From Leucobacter sp. UBA1945 (GTDB lineage: Bacteria; Actinomycetota; Actinomycetes; Actinomycetales; Microbacteriaceae), in assembly GCA_002336855.1 (NCBI GenBank), contig DDEV01000060.1, positions 1 to 27,257 on the forward strand: 27,257 nt of DNA. The letters run 5' to 3'. Positions 1 to 7,715 of this stretch are shown in pieces. Numbering within the stretch: position 1 is the first letter of the stretch; each line of letters starts with the position of its first letter. Below the pieces are notes generated by a model, which was given only the letters and a program-made list of their open reading frames with translations, was not told the DNA's origin and ran no database searches. The position numbers were made by a program, and so were the translations under genes.

Positions 1-306
1 AGCCGGGGCGGGCTCTTCGGCCTTCGGGGCAGGCTTCGGGCCGGGCTTTGGGCCCGGCTTTGCGGCCGAGCCTGGCTTCGCGGCCGGCTTTGCTGCGGGG
101 GCACTGCCCTCGTCGGCTCCGCCAGCTGCCTTCACCAGTTCTGGGTGATCGCTGACGTAAGCCTGAAGTTTGCGCACCGTCGGGGGCATGATCGTCGACG
201 ACGGGCTTTTGACGAACTCTTTCAGTTCGTCGTTCAGAATCTCGACTGCCTTCTTGCTCTCAATACCGAGCTTCTTGGCAATCTCGCTGACGCGTGGGTT
301 AGCCAC
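1..306 (-). CDS. infB: Translation initiation factor IF-2, N-terminal part (cut by window edge)
   Basis: IF-2 is the GTPase that places initiator fMet-tRNA on the 30S subunit. Only the first 102 codons are here and the frame is open to base 1. The start is a GTG at 304-306, preceded by AGGAG with suitable spacing. The first ~55 residues (VANPRVSEIAKKLGIESKKAV...) match the IF2_N helical domain. An Ala/Pro/Lys-rich linker with repeated AAKPG/PGPKP units follows (bases 1-105), as is usual for the long N-terminal region of actinobacterial IF-2. The GTPase domain lies outside the window. It follows ylxR at 73 bp, the conserved ylxR-infB pair. Identification rests on the N-domain, the linker and the context. 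Confidence 0.93.
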   Translation of the reverse strand, partial: MANPRVSEIAKKLGIESKKAVEILNDELKEFVKSPSSTIMPPTVRKLQAYVSDHPELVKAAGGADEGSAPAAKPAAKPGSAAKPGPKPGPKPAPKAEEPAPA

Positions 307-379
307 TTTTCTCCTGTCTGGGTTCACGCCAGACAGGCGAGAACCAAATTAGCGGACGGGTCTCATCTTGAGCCGCTCA

Positions 380-637
380 TTAGTTGTCCATGAGTGTTTC
401 TAGCCTGTTCTCTAAAGGGCTGGTGTCGAGCGAACCCGACACTTTCAGCGCACGCGCGAATGAGCCGCGCGACACTGCTTGTTTCAAACATCCGGCGGTG
501 GGGTGAATCCACGCGCCTCGCCCGGGCAGTACCGCGCGCTCGTCGGCAAGAAGCCGACCCTCGCGAGTCACCACTCGAAGCAGTACGTCTCGTGTCGCGC
601 GCTGGCGGCAGGCGACGCATGTCCGAAGCGAATCCAT
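380..637 (-). CDS. ylxR: YlxR family (DUF448) RNA-binding protein
   Basis: This 85-residue basic protein has the family hallmark RTCVACRQR near residues 5-13, then LLRVV and the GRGAWIHP stretch that corresponds to the family's GRGAY/W(I/V)HP loop. YlxR proteins are small, probably nucleic-acid-binding proteins encoded between nusA and infB in many bacteria; some have been tied to RNase P or transcription control. The ATG at 637 has GAGAAG about 8 bases upstream and no good later start. It lies 92 bp downstream of the gluD stop and 73 bp upstream of infB. Its usual upstream neighbour nusA is here about 7 kb away. It may be read from the glu promoter or from its own; TAGGAT overlaps the start codon but is not a convincing promoter. 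Confidence 0.93.
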   Translation of the reverse strand: MDSLRTCVACRQRATRDVLLRVVTREGRLLADERAVLPGRGAWIHPTAGCLKQAVSRGSFARALKVSGSLDTSPLENRLETLMDN

Positions 638-729
638 CCTACCAGCTTCTCACACTCCCCGCTGGGTGCGTGTGTCGGCGAAGCGTCGCCCGGGTCTCGT
701 GCCTGCAGTAATGCGCAGTGCGTGATGCG

Positions 730-1560
730 CTATGCGCGCTTCGCGGCGACCGCGCGCGCCGCGCGCCGACCGAGCCACGACACCAGCAGGTTGATCGCCA
801 GGTAGATCACCGCACCCACGAGCCAGAACGTGAACATGTAGTAGTTGCCGAAGTATGTGGCGAGGTTCTTCACCGTGCGCAGCGTTTCGTAGTAGCCGAC
901 GATGTAGCCGAGCGAGGTGTCTTTGAGCAGCACCACGAGCTGCGCCAAGATGATCGGCAGCATCTGCGTGAAGGCCTGCGGCAGCTCGATCAGCATGCGC
1001 GTGCGGGTCGGGGTGAGCCCGATTGAAAGGCCCGCCTCTCGCTGCCCCTTGTTGAGCGAGAGAATGCCCGCGCGAAGCGCCTCGCCGAGAATCGCTCCGT
1101 TGTAGACGATGAGCGCGATGACGACCGCGACGAAGGCGCCGGTCGAGGCCACCAGCAGAATGAAGAGCATCATGAGCAGCACGGGCATGCCGCGGAAGAA
1201 TTCGAGCACGATGGCGACCGGCACTCGGATCAGCTTGCTCGATGCGAGCCTGCCGAACGCGAACAAGACGGCGAGCACCAGCGCGCCGACCATGCCGACG
1301 GCGGCCGCGCCGAGCGTGGCGCCGACGCCCTTCGCGATCTGCGTCCAGACCTGCGCTTCGGCGAGCGGCGTCCAGCGAGTCGGATCCAGAATCGGGGGTG
1401 TTTCTGCACCGTTCGCCGCCACCTGCGGAATCGCGAGTCGATAGATGACCCAACCGAGCAACGCGGCGATTGCGAGCACGCCGACCACGGAGATCACTCG
1501 CGACCGGGTGCGGGCCTTCGGCCCCGGAGCGTCGTAGAGCACACTGGCTTGAGCAGTCAT
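730..1560 (-). CDS. gluD: Glutamate-type ABC transporter permease, GluD-like
   Basis: A 276-residue membrane permease of the polar amino acid (HisMQ) family. It has an N-terminal cytoplasmic tail, a first membrane helix (VISVVGVLAIAALLGWVIY), and the EAA-type coupling loop EAGLSIGLTPTRTRMLIELPQA that contacts the ATPase. The ATG at 1558-1560 overlaps the gluC stop by 4 bp (ATGA), which supports this start over the upstream in-frame extension. Fourth gene of the order ATPase, binding protein, permease, permease, as in Corynebacterium gluABCD. It should pair with GluC as a heterodimer in the membrane. Glutamate specificity is inferred from gene order and family, not shown by the sequence; another polar amino acid is possible. 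Confidence 0.87.
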   Translation of the reverse strand: MTAQASVLYDAPGPKARTRSRVISVVGVLAIAALLGWVIYRLAIPQVAANGAETPPILDPTRWTPLAEAQVWTQIAKGVGATLGAAAVGMVGALVLAVLFAFGRLASSKLIRVPVAIVLEFFRGMPVLLMMLFILLVASTGAFVAVVIALIVYNGAILGEALRAGILSLNKGQREAGLSIGLTPTRTRMLIELPQAFTQMLPIILAQLVVLLKDTSLGYIVGYYETLRTVKNLATYFGNYYMFTFWLVGAVIYLAINLLVSWLGRRAARAVAAKRA

Positions 1561-2207
1561 CGCGCGACCCTCACCTTCTTCTCGATCTGCCCGGCGATCA
1601 GGCCGAGTGGAACGGTGATCAACAGGTAGAAGCATGCGACTCCGACGAGAATCGCGATCACGGCATTGCCGTTGTTGTTCGCCAGCTTCTGCGCGGTGGC
1701 GAAGAGTTCGACGACAAAGAATCCGCCGGCTACCGAGGTGTTCTTCGTCAGCGCGATGAACACATTGATGAGCGGTGGAACCACCATCCGCAGCGCCTGC
1801 GGCAGCACGATGAGGGTGAGCGTTTGACCGAAGCCGAGGCCGATCGAGCGCGCCGCTTCGGCCTGTCCGACCGGCACACCGTTGATGCCGCTTCGCAGCG
1901 CCTCTGCCACGAACGGCGAGGTGTACAGCGCGAGGGCAACCACCGCGAGCACCTCGTATGGCGGCAGCTTGGGGTTGATCAGCGGCAGCACAAAGACCAT
2001 GAACAAGAAGATGAGCGTCAGCGGCACATTTCGAAAGAGCTCGGTGTACGCGGTCGCGAAGGCTCGCAGCGAGGCGACCGGCGAGATGCGCATGGTCGCG
2101 ATCAGCAACCCGAGCACCATCGCACCGAGTCCGCCGAGCACGAGCATGCGAAGTGTCATGAGAAACCCGGCGAGAATCGAATCTGCGTTCTCGATCAGCA
2201 CGTTCAT
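1557..2207 (-). CDS. gluC: Glutamate-type ABC transporter permease, GluC-like
   Basis: A 216-residue inner-membrane permease of the polar amino acid family. The start MNVLIENADSILAGFLMTL runs into the first membrane helix, as is typical. Several hydrophobic segments follow, with the coupling motif EAARSIGLGFGQTLTLIVLP at about residues 137-156 and the family C-terminus. ATG at 2205-2207 is preceded by GAAGGGAG. It overlaps gluD by 4 bp and is separated from gluB by 90 bp that hold a strong hairpin. Length is normal for the family. It should form the membrane channel with GluD, driven by GluA and fed by the GluB lipoprotein. Confidence 0.88.
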   Translation of the reverse strand: MNVLIENADSILAGFLMTLRMLVLGGLGAMVLGLLIATMRISPVASLRAFATAYTELFRNVPLTLIFLFMVFVLPLINPKLPPYEVLAVVALALYTSPFVAEALRSGINGVPVGQAEAARSIGLGFGQTLTLIVLPQALRMVVPPLINVFIALTKNTSVAGGFFVVELFATAQKLANNNGNAVIAILVGVACFYLLITVPLGLIAGQIEKKVRVAR

Positions 2208-2255
2208 TGCGCGTTCGCTCCCTTCAGTTGTTCAGTGGGTGAGTGTGCGGGGCGA

Positions 2256-2284
2256 GGATCGGGTGGCCGGGAGCCACCCGATCC
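2256..2284. other. Intercistronic hairpin between gluB and gluC
   Basis: A perfect 12-bp inverted repeat with a 5-base loop: GGATCGGGTGGC (2256-2267), loop CGGGA, GCCACCCGATCC (2273-2284). It lies 13 bp downstream of the gluB stop on the minus strand. No T-rich tail follows, so full termination is unlikely. Hairpins at the 3' end of binding-protein genes often protect the upstream mRNA or cause partial termination, raising binding protein over permease. That role is inferred. A copy of the 9-mer GCGAGGATC (2252-2260) overlaps one arm. Confidence 0.75.
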
Positions 2285-2297
2285 CGATCCCTTTTGC

Positions 2298-3164
2298 CTA
2301 GTAGCGGTCTACCTTGGGCGGCGTCGGGGTCGACAACACCTTGCCCGCTGTGCTCTCCCAGGCCTTCGCCCAGCTGCCGTCTTCGAACGACTTCTCGAGC
2401 GTGTCGTTGATGAAGTTGCGGAAGTCGGTGTCGTCCTTCTTCAGGCCGATGCCGTAGGGCTCCTCGGTGAAGGGGTTGTCGACAACCTCGAACTCGCCGG
2501 GGTTCTGATCCGAGAGACCGGCGAGAATCACGTTGTCAGTCGACACCGCGACCACCTCGCCCTGGCGCAGCGGCGTCAGGCAGTTCGAGTAGGTGTCGGT
2601 CTCGATGACCTCAACGCCCGCGTCTTTCAGGTTCTGCGCCGAGGTTGAGCCGGTGACCGAGCAGACCTTCTTGCCCTTCACATCATCGATGCCCTTGATA
2701 CCGTCGGGGTTGCCCGAAAGCACGAGCAGATCCTGGCCGGCCACGTAGTACGGGCCCGCAAACGAGACGACCTCTTTGCGCTTGTCGTTGATCGTGTACG
2801 TTGCAACGACAATGTCGACCTCGCCGTTCTCGATGAACGGCTCGCGGTTCGCCGAGACTGCCTCGACCCATTCGATGTTGTCGGGTGAGATGCCGAGCTC
2901 GCCCGCGATGATCTTTGCGACCTCAACGTCGAAGCCCTCGGGCTTTCCGTCAAGCCCCATCAGCCCGAACAGCGGCTGATCAAACTTCGTGCCGACCGTG
3001 ATCTTGCCTGCGTCATGCAGCTTCGCCATGGTCGTGCCTGCTTCGAACGTGACGTCTTCCTTGACGGTGGGTTCTTCGGGAGCAGCACCACCGCCCGAAC
3101 AACCGGCAAGCACCAGGGCGCCCGCGGCCGCAATAGCTGCTGCGTATTTCGTGAATCGCATCAT
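2298..3164 (-). CDS. gluB: Glutamate-binding lipoprotein of the ABC transporter, GluB-like
   Basis: A 288-residue extracellular solute-binding protein of family 3 (SBP_bac_3). Residues 1-22 form a lipoprotein signal peptide with lipobox LAGC, Cys22 being the lipidated residue. The mature part shows the family pattern: KITVGTKFDQPLFGLMG, then PEGFDVEVAKIIAGELG, then NREPFIENGEVDIVVATYTI. Two adjacent ATG codons (3164 and 3161) could start it; AAGGAAG lies upstream and the first was chosen. The open frame extends further up but has no signal there. Second gene of the glu cluster, with hairpins on both sides. It delivers the ligand, probably L-glutamate, to GluCD on the outer face of the membrane; the ligand is inferred. 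Confidence 0.9.
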   Translation of the reverse strand: MMRFTKYAAAIAAAGALVLAGCSGGGAAPEEPTVKEDVTFEAGTTMAKLHDAGKITVGTKFDQPLFGLMGLDGKPEGFDVEVAKIIAGELGISPDNIEWVEAVSANREPFIENGEVDIVVATYTINDKRKEVVSFAGPYYVAGQDLLVLSGNPDGIKGIDDVKGKKVCSVTGSTSAQNLKDAGVEVIETDTYSNCLTPLRQGEVVAVSTDNVILAGLSDQNPGEFEVVDNPFTEEPYGIGLKKDDTDFRNFINDTLEKSFEDGSWAKAWESTAGKVLSTPTPPKVDRY

Positions 3165-3229
3165 TTCCTGCTTCCTTTTCGGTGAAGCCGATGAGCTCGG
3201 CCCCGCTGTTTCCGCTTCGCGGTTTGGTA

Positions 3230-3249
3230 CGGGCCGCTGGTGCGGCCCG
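3230..3249. other. Intercistronic hairpin between gluA and gluB
   Basis: Perfect 8-bp inverted repeat CGGGCCGC (3230-3237), loop TGGT, GCGGCCCG (3242-3249), starting 6 bases downstream of the gluA stop on the minus strand. All-G/C-rich stem, no T-run. With the hairpin at 2256-2284 it brackets gluB. A processing or stability element is the simplest reading. Confidence 0.65.
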
Positions 3250-3255
3250 AGTCTG

Positions 3256-4068
3256 TCAGTGCCCCAGAATCTTCGAAAGAAAGTCCTGCGCTCTCGAAGT
3301 CTGCGGGTCGGTGAAGAATTGCTCGGGGGTTGCCTCTTCAACGATCTGGCCGTCGGCCATGAACAGAATGCGATCGGCCGCGCGCCGCGCAAAGCCCATC
3401 TCGTGGGTCACCGTCACCATGGTCATGCCGTCATTCGCGAGGCCGATCATGGTGTCGAGCACCTCGTTGATCATCTCGGGGTCGAGCGCCGAGGTCGGCT
3501 CGTCAAGCAGAATCAGTTTCGGCTGCATCGCGAGCGATCTGGCAATCGCGGCACGCTGCTGCTGGCCGCCCGAGAGTTGGGCCGGCAGCTTCTTGGCCTG
3601 GTTGGCGATGCCGACCCGCTCGAGCAGCGACATGGCGCGCTCCTCTGCCTCTTTCTTGCCGAGACCACGCACCTTGATCGGGCCGAGCGTCACGTTCTCG
3701 AGAATCGTCTTGTGCGCGAAGAGATTGAACGATTGAAACACCATACCCACGTCTGCACGCAGGTGCGCGAGGTCCTTGCCCTCCTCAGGCAGCGCGACCC
3801 CATCGATGGTGATGGTGCCCGAGTCGATCGTCTCCAGGCGGTTGATTGCACGGCACAGCGTCGACTTGCCCGAACCCGAGGGGCCCAGTACCACGACCAC
3901 CTCGCCGCGGCCGACAGTCGTGTTGATGTCGTTGAGCACGTGCAAATCGCCATAGTGCTTGTTCACACCTGAGACAACCACGAGTGGATCGCGGTCGTTG
4001 CCGTGCACCCGAATCGCGGTGGTATTGCCCACGCGCTCAGCAGCGTGGTCTGCGGGCGATGCGCTCAT
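3256..4068 (-). CDS. gluA: Glutamate-type ABC transporter ATP-binding protein, GluA-like
   Basis: A 270-residue ATPase of the polar amino acid ABC family. Walker A GPSGSGKST is at residues 62-70, Q-loop FQSFNLF about 111-117, signature LSGGQQQR 165-172, Walker B LILLDEPTSALDP 185-197 and the H-switch VTHEMGFA. The ATG at 4066-4068 (MSASPADH) has GAGGAA upstream; the longer open frame above it has no ribosome site. Compared with typical GluA proteins (~242 residues) there are about 25-30 extra polar residues before the first beta strand. First gene of gluABCD, 166 bp after the TAXI gene. It powers uptake at the inner face of the membrane. Confidence 0.9.
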   Translation of the reverse strand: MSASPADHAAERVGNTTAIRVHGNDRDPLVVVSGVNKHYGDLHVLNDINTTVGRGEVVVVLGPSGSGKSTLCRAINRLETIDSGTITIDGVALPEEGKDLAHLRADVGMVFQSFNLFAHKTILENVTLGPIKVRGLGKKEAEERAMSLLERVGIANQAKKLPAQLSGGQQQRAAIARSLAMQPKLILLDEPTSALDPEMINEVLDTMIGLANDGMTMVTVTHEMGFARRAADRILFMADGQIVEEATPEQFFTDPQTSRAQDFLSKILGH

Positions 4069-4193
4069 ATTGGCTTCCTCATGCTTCGTTGCCTCACGAA
4101 GAATGAGCGGAGACCCGAGAGCGGGGCGCCTAAGTCGCATTCTTCGTTGAATAGTTCGGACGACTGAGTCCAACGCTAGGCAGGTACGAGCGC

Positions 4194-4225
4194 AATCTCA
4201 CGCCCCTTGAGGGTTTCTTGAGATT
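4194..4225. promoter_or_regulatory. Dyad between the TAXI gene and gluA
   Basis: AATCTCA (4194-4200) and TGAGATT (4219-4225) form a 7-bp stem; inside it CCCC and GGG flank TTGA. It starts 9 bases downstream of the TAXI gene stop on the minus strand and lies about 125 bp upstream of gluA. There is no T-run, so it may be a weak terminator, an attenuator, or an operator for the neighbouring response regulator. The 4069-4234 interval very probably also holds the gluA promoter; I found no clear -35/-10 pair. Confidence 0.4.
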
Positions 4226-4234
4226 ATGCCAGGA

Positions 4235-5221
4235 TCAGCGCTTCGTATCGACGTAGTAGTCTGCGGCGCCCGGGTGGAGCTCGATGGGGTCGGTAAAAAT
4301 CGCTTGCCTTCGATCGAGCAGTGCAGCAGCCGGAACCTGTTGCGCCAGTTCGGTTCGCGAGGCGAAGAGCGCCTCGGTCACCGACCGCACCAGTCCCGTT
4401 GGCGCGTTCTCGGCGACGACGAGATAGTTCGGCACCGTCATCGTGACCGTCGGCGTCTCCCATCCGTAGGAGCCGAGCGGAAACTCCGAGACTCGGTAGG
4501 CGCCGCTGTGCTCGCGGTTGAGCTGCTCGACGGTCTCAGCCTCGATTGGCAGCAGTCTGATCGGGGTGTCGGCAGACAGTTTCTCGAGGCCCGGGGTTGG
4601 CACCCCACCAACCCAGAAGAACGCGTCGATCTGCCCGCTGCGCAGCGCCTCGATCGAAGCGTCAGGCCCGAGCCCGGCGTTCGAAACCGCACCCGCGTCG
4701 ACCCTCGCCGCCTCAAGCACTCGCATCGCGACGAGATTCACCCCCGAGTTCTTCGCACCCAACGAGACCTTCCTGCCCACGAGATCGGTGAGATCCTCGA
4801 TGTCAGAATCTCGCCGCACCACCACGTGCACATATTCGTCGTAGAGCCTCGCAATCGCACGAAGCGCCACCACGCGCTCGAAGGTGCCACTGCCCTCGAC
4901 CGCGCTCGCCGCCGCGTCGCTCTGCGCGAACCCGAACGTCGCCTCACCCGCGCCAATACGCAGCAGGTTATCGATTGAGCCCGCAGTTTCTGCCACGACG
5001 AACTGCTCGTCAAGATCGTGCGAAAGCACCTCGGCAAGATGCTTTCCATACTGGTAGTACACTCCTGTCGTGCCACCGCCGGCGATCACGATCGGCCCGG
5101 CTGGCGAACTCTCGGGCGTTGGATCGCACGCACCCAGCCCAAGCATCACCGCGGTGGCGAGCATCGCCCCGGCCACCGGGCGCAGAATGCGCTTGCCCAC
5201 GGAAACTCGCCGCGACCTCAC
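4235..5221 (-). CDS. TAXI-family solute-binding lipoprotein, no cognate TRAP permease nearby
   Basis: A 328-residue protein starting with GTG at 5219-5221, whose GTGA overlaps the kinase stop; a second GTG at 5200 is possible. Residues 1-32 are a basic, hydrophobic signal ending in the lipobox LGAC (Cys32). The mature part begins IVIAGGGTTGVYYQYGKHLAEVL, the hallmark of TAXI/TRAP binding proteins, and continues with DLVGRKVSLGAKNSGVNLVAMRVLEAA and IDAFFWVGGVPTPGLEKL. TAXI proteins normally feed a TRAP permease, but no DctM/DctQ-type gene is in the window. One structurally studied TAXI protein (Thermus TTHA1157) was described as glutamate/glutamine-binding, which fits the gluABCD neighbour. 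It may present ligand to the overlapping sensor kinase; that is inference. Confidence 0.88.
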   Translation of the reverse strand: MRSRRVSVGKRILRPVAGAMLATAVMLGLGACDPTPESSPAGPIVIAGGGTTGVYYQYGKHLAEVLSHDLDEQFVVAETAGSIDNLLRIGAGEATFGFAQSDAAASAVEGSGTFERVVALRAIARLYDEYVHVVVRRDSDIEDLTDLVGRKVSLGAKNSGVNLVAMRVLEAARVDAGAVSNAGLGPDASIEALRSGQIDAFFWVGGVPTPGLEKLSADTPIRLLPIEAETVEQLNREHSGAYRVSEFPLGSYGWETPTVTMTVPNYLVVAENAPTGLVRSVTEALFASRTELAQQVPAAALLDRRQAIFTDPIELHPGAADYYVDTKR

Positions 5222-6594
5222 GACGCCACCGCCTTCGCAAACCGAAACGTCACCGTGAGCCCCCCGCTCGGCGGGGCCGAAACACGCAGTTGCCCGCCGA
5301 CCGAGGCCAGCAGGTCGCTCGCAATCGCAAGACCAAGCCCCGAGCCGGGTTTCTGATCGCTGCCCGCGCCTCGCCAGAATCGGTCCGTCGCCCGCTCGAG
5401 ATCGGCGGCGTCGATGCCGGGGCCGTGATCCCGCACCACAATCTCGCTGTGTTCGGCACTGTCTTCGGTCGACACCTCGATCTTGCTGCTCGGTGGCGCG
5501 TATTTCAGCGCATTGTCGATCACGGCGTCGAATGCGCTCTCGACGATGATCGCGTCGGTGAGGGTCGGCAAGCTCTGCTCGAGACGCAGCTCGAAGCGCA
5601 CGCGATCCTGCGCCGCCACCTGCTGCCAAGCATCGATTCTGCGCGCCACGAGCTCTGACAGGTCGACTGAGGTGAGCACCGAGGTGCCGCCCCCACCGCG
5701 GGCAAGACCGAGCAACGCGTCAAGAATCTGTGTCATCCTGCGGCCCTCATCACGGGTTGCCTCGATGTCGCTCTCCCACTCTTCATCGAGGCCGGTCGCA
5801 AGCGACTCGACGCGAAGCAGCAGCGCGTTCAGCGGGTTGCGCAGCTCATGCGAAGCGGTCAGAGCGAACTCCTGCTGCCTCGATACCACACGCTCGATTT
5901 CTTCGGCCATGCGGTTGAACAGGGCGATCATGCGTCGAAGCTCTGGCGGGCCGGTGTCGTCGGCGATCCTCGCCTCCATATGCCCCTGCTCGATCGCCTC
6001 CATCGCCTCGTCGACGCGACGAACCGGCTGCAGCACCCAGCTCGCGAGGCGGTTCACGACCAGCAGGCCGATCGCGATGGCGAGCGCAGAAGCGCCTGCG
6101 AGCAGCACCCACTGCCTCGTGATCGTATCTCGCGGGGCATCCATGCTCGTCGACAGCATCACCGCGCCGATCACGTCACCGTCGTCGAAGACAGGCTCGA
6201 CCATCACCGCTTCGGTGAACAGCCACGGCAGCACCGCCTGAGGCGTCTCGCCACGGCGACCCGAAAGCGCGAGCTGCACCTTGTCGATTGCGGCCTCATC
6301 GAGCACGTTCGAGTCGAGCCCGCGCGACACCCACGGGGTGCCCGAGCGATCGACGACCGCCAAACGCGCCCCGTAGAGCTCGTGATATCGATCTATCTCG
6401 CCCTCGATCACCGTGGCATTGCCCGACCGGAGCGCCTGTCTCGCGCTGGTGACGAAGTAGCCGAGATCGCCGAGGCGTTCGGCATAGAACTCCTGCTGCA
6501 CGCTTCGCGCGGCGCTCCAGGCGTAGGCTCCGCCGAGCGCAAGCAACACCCCCACGAGGGGCACCAAGAAGACAACGATGAGGCGGGTGCGCAT
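5218..6594 (-). CDS. OmpR-family sensor histidine kinase (GluK-like by context)
   Basis: A 458-residue classical kinase. Membrane helix at about residues 5-27, extracellular sensor domain ~28-160, second helix ~162-182, HAMP linker ~183-236, and the HisKA helix with phosphoacceptor His249 in ASHELRNPLN. The ATPase domain has N box DNALKYAP (360-367), G1 DHGPGID (389-395) and G2 GSGLGLAI (417-424). ATG at 6592-6594, only 4 bp after the response regulator stop; its own stop overlaps the TAXI GTG. Streptomyces has a glutamate-sensing pair GluR-GluK beside gluABCD; position and type here match that idea. The signal could be free glutamate or ligand-bound TAXI protein. Identity with GluK is inferred from context. 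Confidence 0.9.
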   Translation of the reverse strand: MRTRLIVVFLVPLVGVLLALGGAYAWSAARSVQQEFYAERLGDLGYFVTSARQALRSGNATVIEGEIDRYHELYGARLAVVDRSGTPWVSRGLDSNVLDEAAIDKVQLALSGRRGETPQAVLPWLFTEAVMVEPVFDDGDVIGAVMLSTSMDAPRDTITRQWVLLAGASALAIAIGLLVVNRLASWVLQPVRRVDEAMEAIEQGHMEARIADDTGPPELRRMIALFNRMAEEIERVVSRQQEFALTASHELRNPLNALLLRVESLATGLDEEWESDIEATRDEGRRMTQILDALLGLARGGGGTSVLTSVDLSELVARRIDAWQQVAAQDRVRFELRLEQSLPTLTDAIIVESAFDAVIDNALKYAPPSSKIEVSTEDSAEHSEIVVRDHGPGIDAADLERATDRFWRGAGSDQKPGSGLGLAIASDLLASVGGQLRVSAPPSGGLTVTFRFAKAVAS

Positions 6595-6598
6595 GGTT

Positions 6599-7264
6599 TC
6601 AGGAGACCGCTATTCGATAGCCCACGCCGCGAACCGTCTCGATGAGTTCGCCGCGACCGGTTTTTCGCCTGATAGATCCCACGTGCACTTCAAGCGATCG
6701 ACTGAACGCATGCCACTCGGTGTTCCACACCTCTTGAATCAGGCGCTCTCTGGGCACCACAACGCCGGGGTAGCGAGCGAGCACCGCGACAATGTCGAAC
6801 TCTTTTCGTGTGAGTTCGACAGGTTGACCGTCGACCGTCACCTGCCTCGTCACCAGGTCAATCTGCACTCCCTGCGCCTCGAACTCGGGCTGTGGTTCGG
6901 TGGGCAACGACCTGGCTCGCCGCGTCACCGCCTCGATGCGCGCGAGCAGCTCGCGCACATCGTACGGTTTCACCACGAAGTCATCGGCGCCGGCGCGCAG
7001 CCCCTTGATACGATCTTGCACGTGGCTACGGGCCGTTGCGATGATAATGGGCACTCCGGTCTGCGCGCGGATTCTGCGGCAGAGATCGATGCCGTCGATG
7101 TCGGGAAGCCCGAGGTCGAGCAGCACCACCTCAGTGTCTGAACCGAGCGATGCGAACGCCGCCGCACCATTCGCCGCCACTTGAGTGCCGTAGCCACGCT
7201 TGCGCAAGAACACGCTCAGTGCTTCTGACACGCGGTCATCGTCTTCGACAATCAGAATCTTCAT
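6599..7264 (-). CDS. OmpR/PhoB-family response regulator (GluR-like by context)
   Basis: A 221-residue regulator. The receiver domain covers ~1-117 with acidic pocket EDDD (7-10), phosphoacceptor Asp50 in LLDLGLP, Thr77/Ala78 region and Lys99 in VVKPYD. The C-terminal winged helix (~125-221) contains LTRKEFDIVAVLARYPG, RSLEVHVGSIRRKTG and ends TVRGVGYRIAVS, all standard for Trans_reg_C. ATG at 7262-7264 with CGGAG about 7 bases upstream. First gene of regulator-kinase-TAXI, all on the minus strand. A likely target is the gluABCD promoter region at 4069-4234, by analogy with GluR of Streptomyces. Confidence 0.92.
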   Translation of the reverse strand: MKILIVEDDDRVSEALSVFLRKRGYGTQVAANGAAAFASLGSDTEVVLLDLGLPDIDGIDLCRRIRAQTGVPIIIATARSHVQDRIKGLRAGADDFVVKPYDVRELLARIEAVTRRARSLPTEPQPEFEAQGVQIDLVTRQVTVDGQPVELTRKEFDIVAVLARYPGVVVPRERLIQEVWNTEWHAFSRSLEVHVGSIRRKTGRGELIETVRGVGYRIAVS

Positions 7265-7562
7265 CGGAATCTCCGCGAACCCCTATGCATGGCCGGGCTC
7301 AGTTTGCGGTGCGGCTGTGCCCTCAAGGTACCAGACCCGCCGGCATCGGTCTCGACACTGCTCATACCAACCCTTGCTCGTTACTTCTTCGTACACTGCT
7401 CCATCACAAACCAATCGAGATTGCGGCTTTTGCGCAATGGGGTTGAGCAAAATTTGAGGGAGCTGGCCGGGGTGGTGTGCTGGGCCGACTGGGCTGCGGC
7501 GCTAGGGACCCGGCCGGCAAGGACGTGCGGCCGCTCCAGCGCTTAAGGCACAAGAAGGCGCC

Positions 7563-7597
7563 AAAAGCACAAAGATCCCGCCGATCCTTGTGCTTTT
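7563..7597. terminator. Terminator-like hairpin, possibly bidirectional
   Basis: AAAAGCACAAAGATC (7563-7577), loop CCGCC, GATCCTTGTGCTTTT (7583-7597): a 15-bp stem with one A/C mismatch and A/T-rich outer ends, so either strand would give a stem followed by T residues. On the minus strand it would be a second, tandem stop after nusA. No gene ends close to it on the plus strand, so its origin is unclear. Confidence 0.55.
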
Positions 7598-7675
7598 ATC
7601 ACTGATTGATGCATTTGGCGCTGTTCAGATCTGGGTATTTCGGATCCGCGTGCTCAGTAGGTGCTCCCAAAACGC

Positions 7676-7715
7676 GAGCGGGCGGCCCCCTCAACGAAGA
7701 AGGGACCGCCCGCTC
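7676..7715 (-). terminator. Rho-independent terminator of nusA
   Basis: Arms GAGCGGGCGGCCCC (7676-7689) and GGGACCGCCCGCTC (7702-7715) form a 13-pair stem with one mismatch. On the minus strand it begins 17 bases after the nusA stop and is followed by GCGTTTTGGG. This implies that nusA transcription normally ends here and does not run into ylxR-infB. Confidence 0.85.

Noticed and set aside
7200..7546. Short plus-strand open frames in the nusA-downstream gap
   Set aside because: No ribosome site, low-complexity translation and no similarity to a known family; treated as non-coding.
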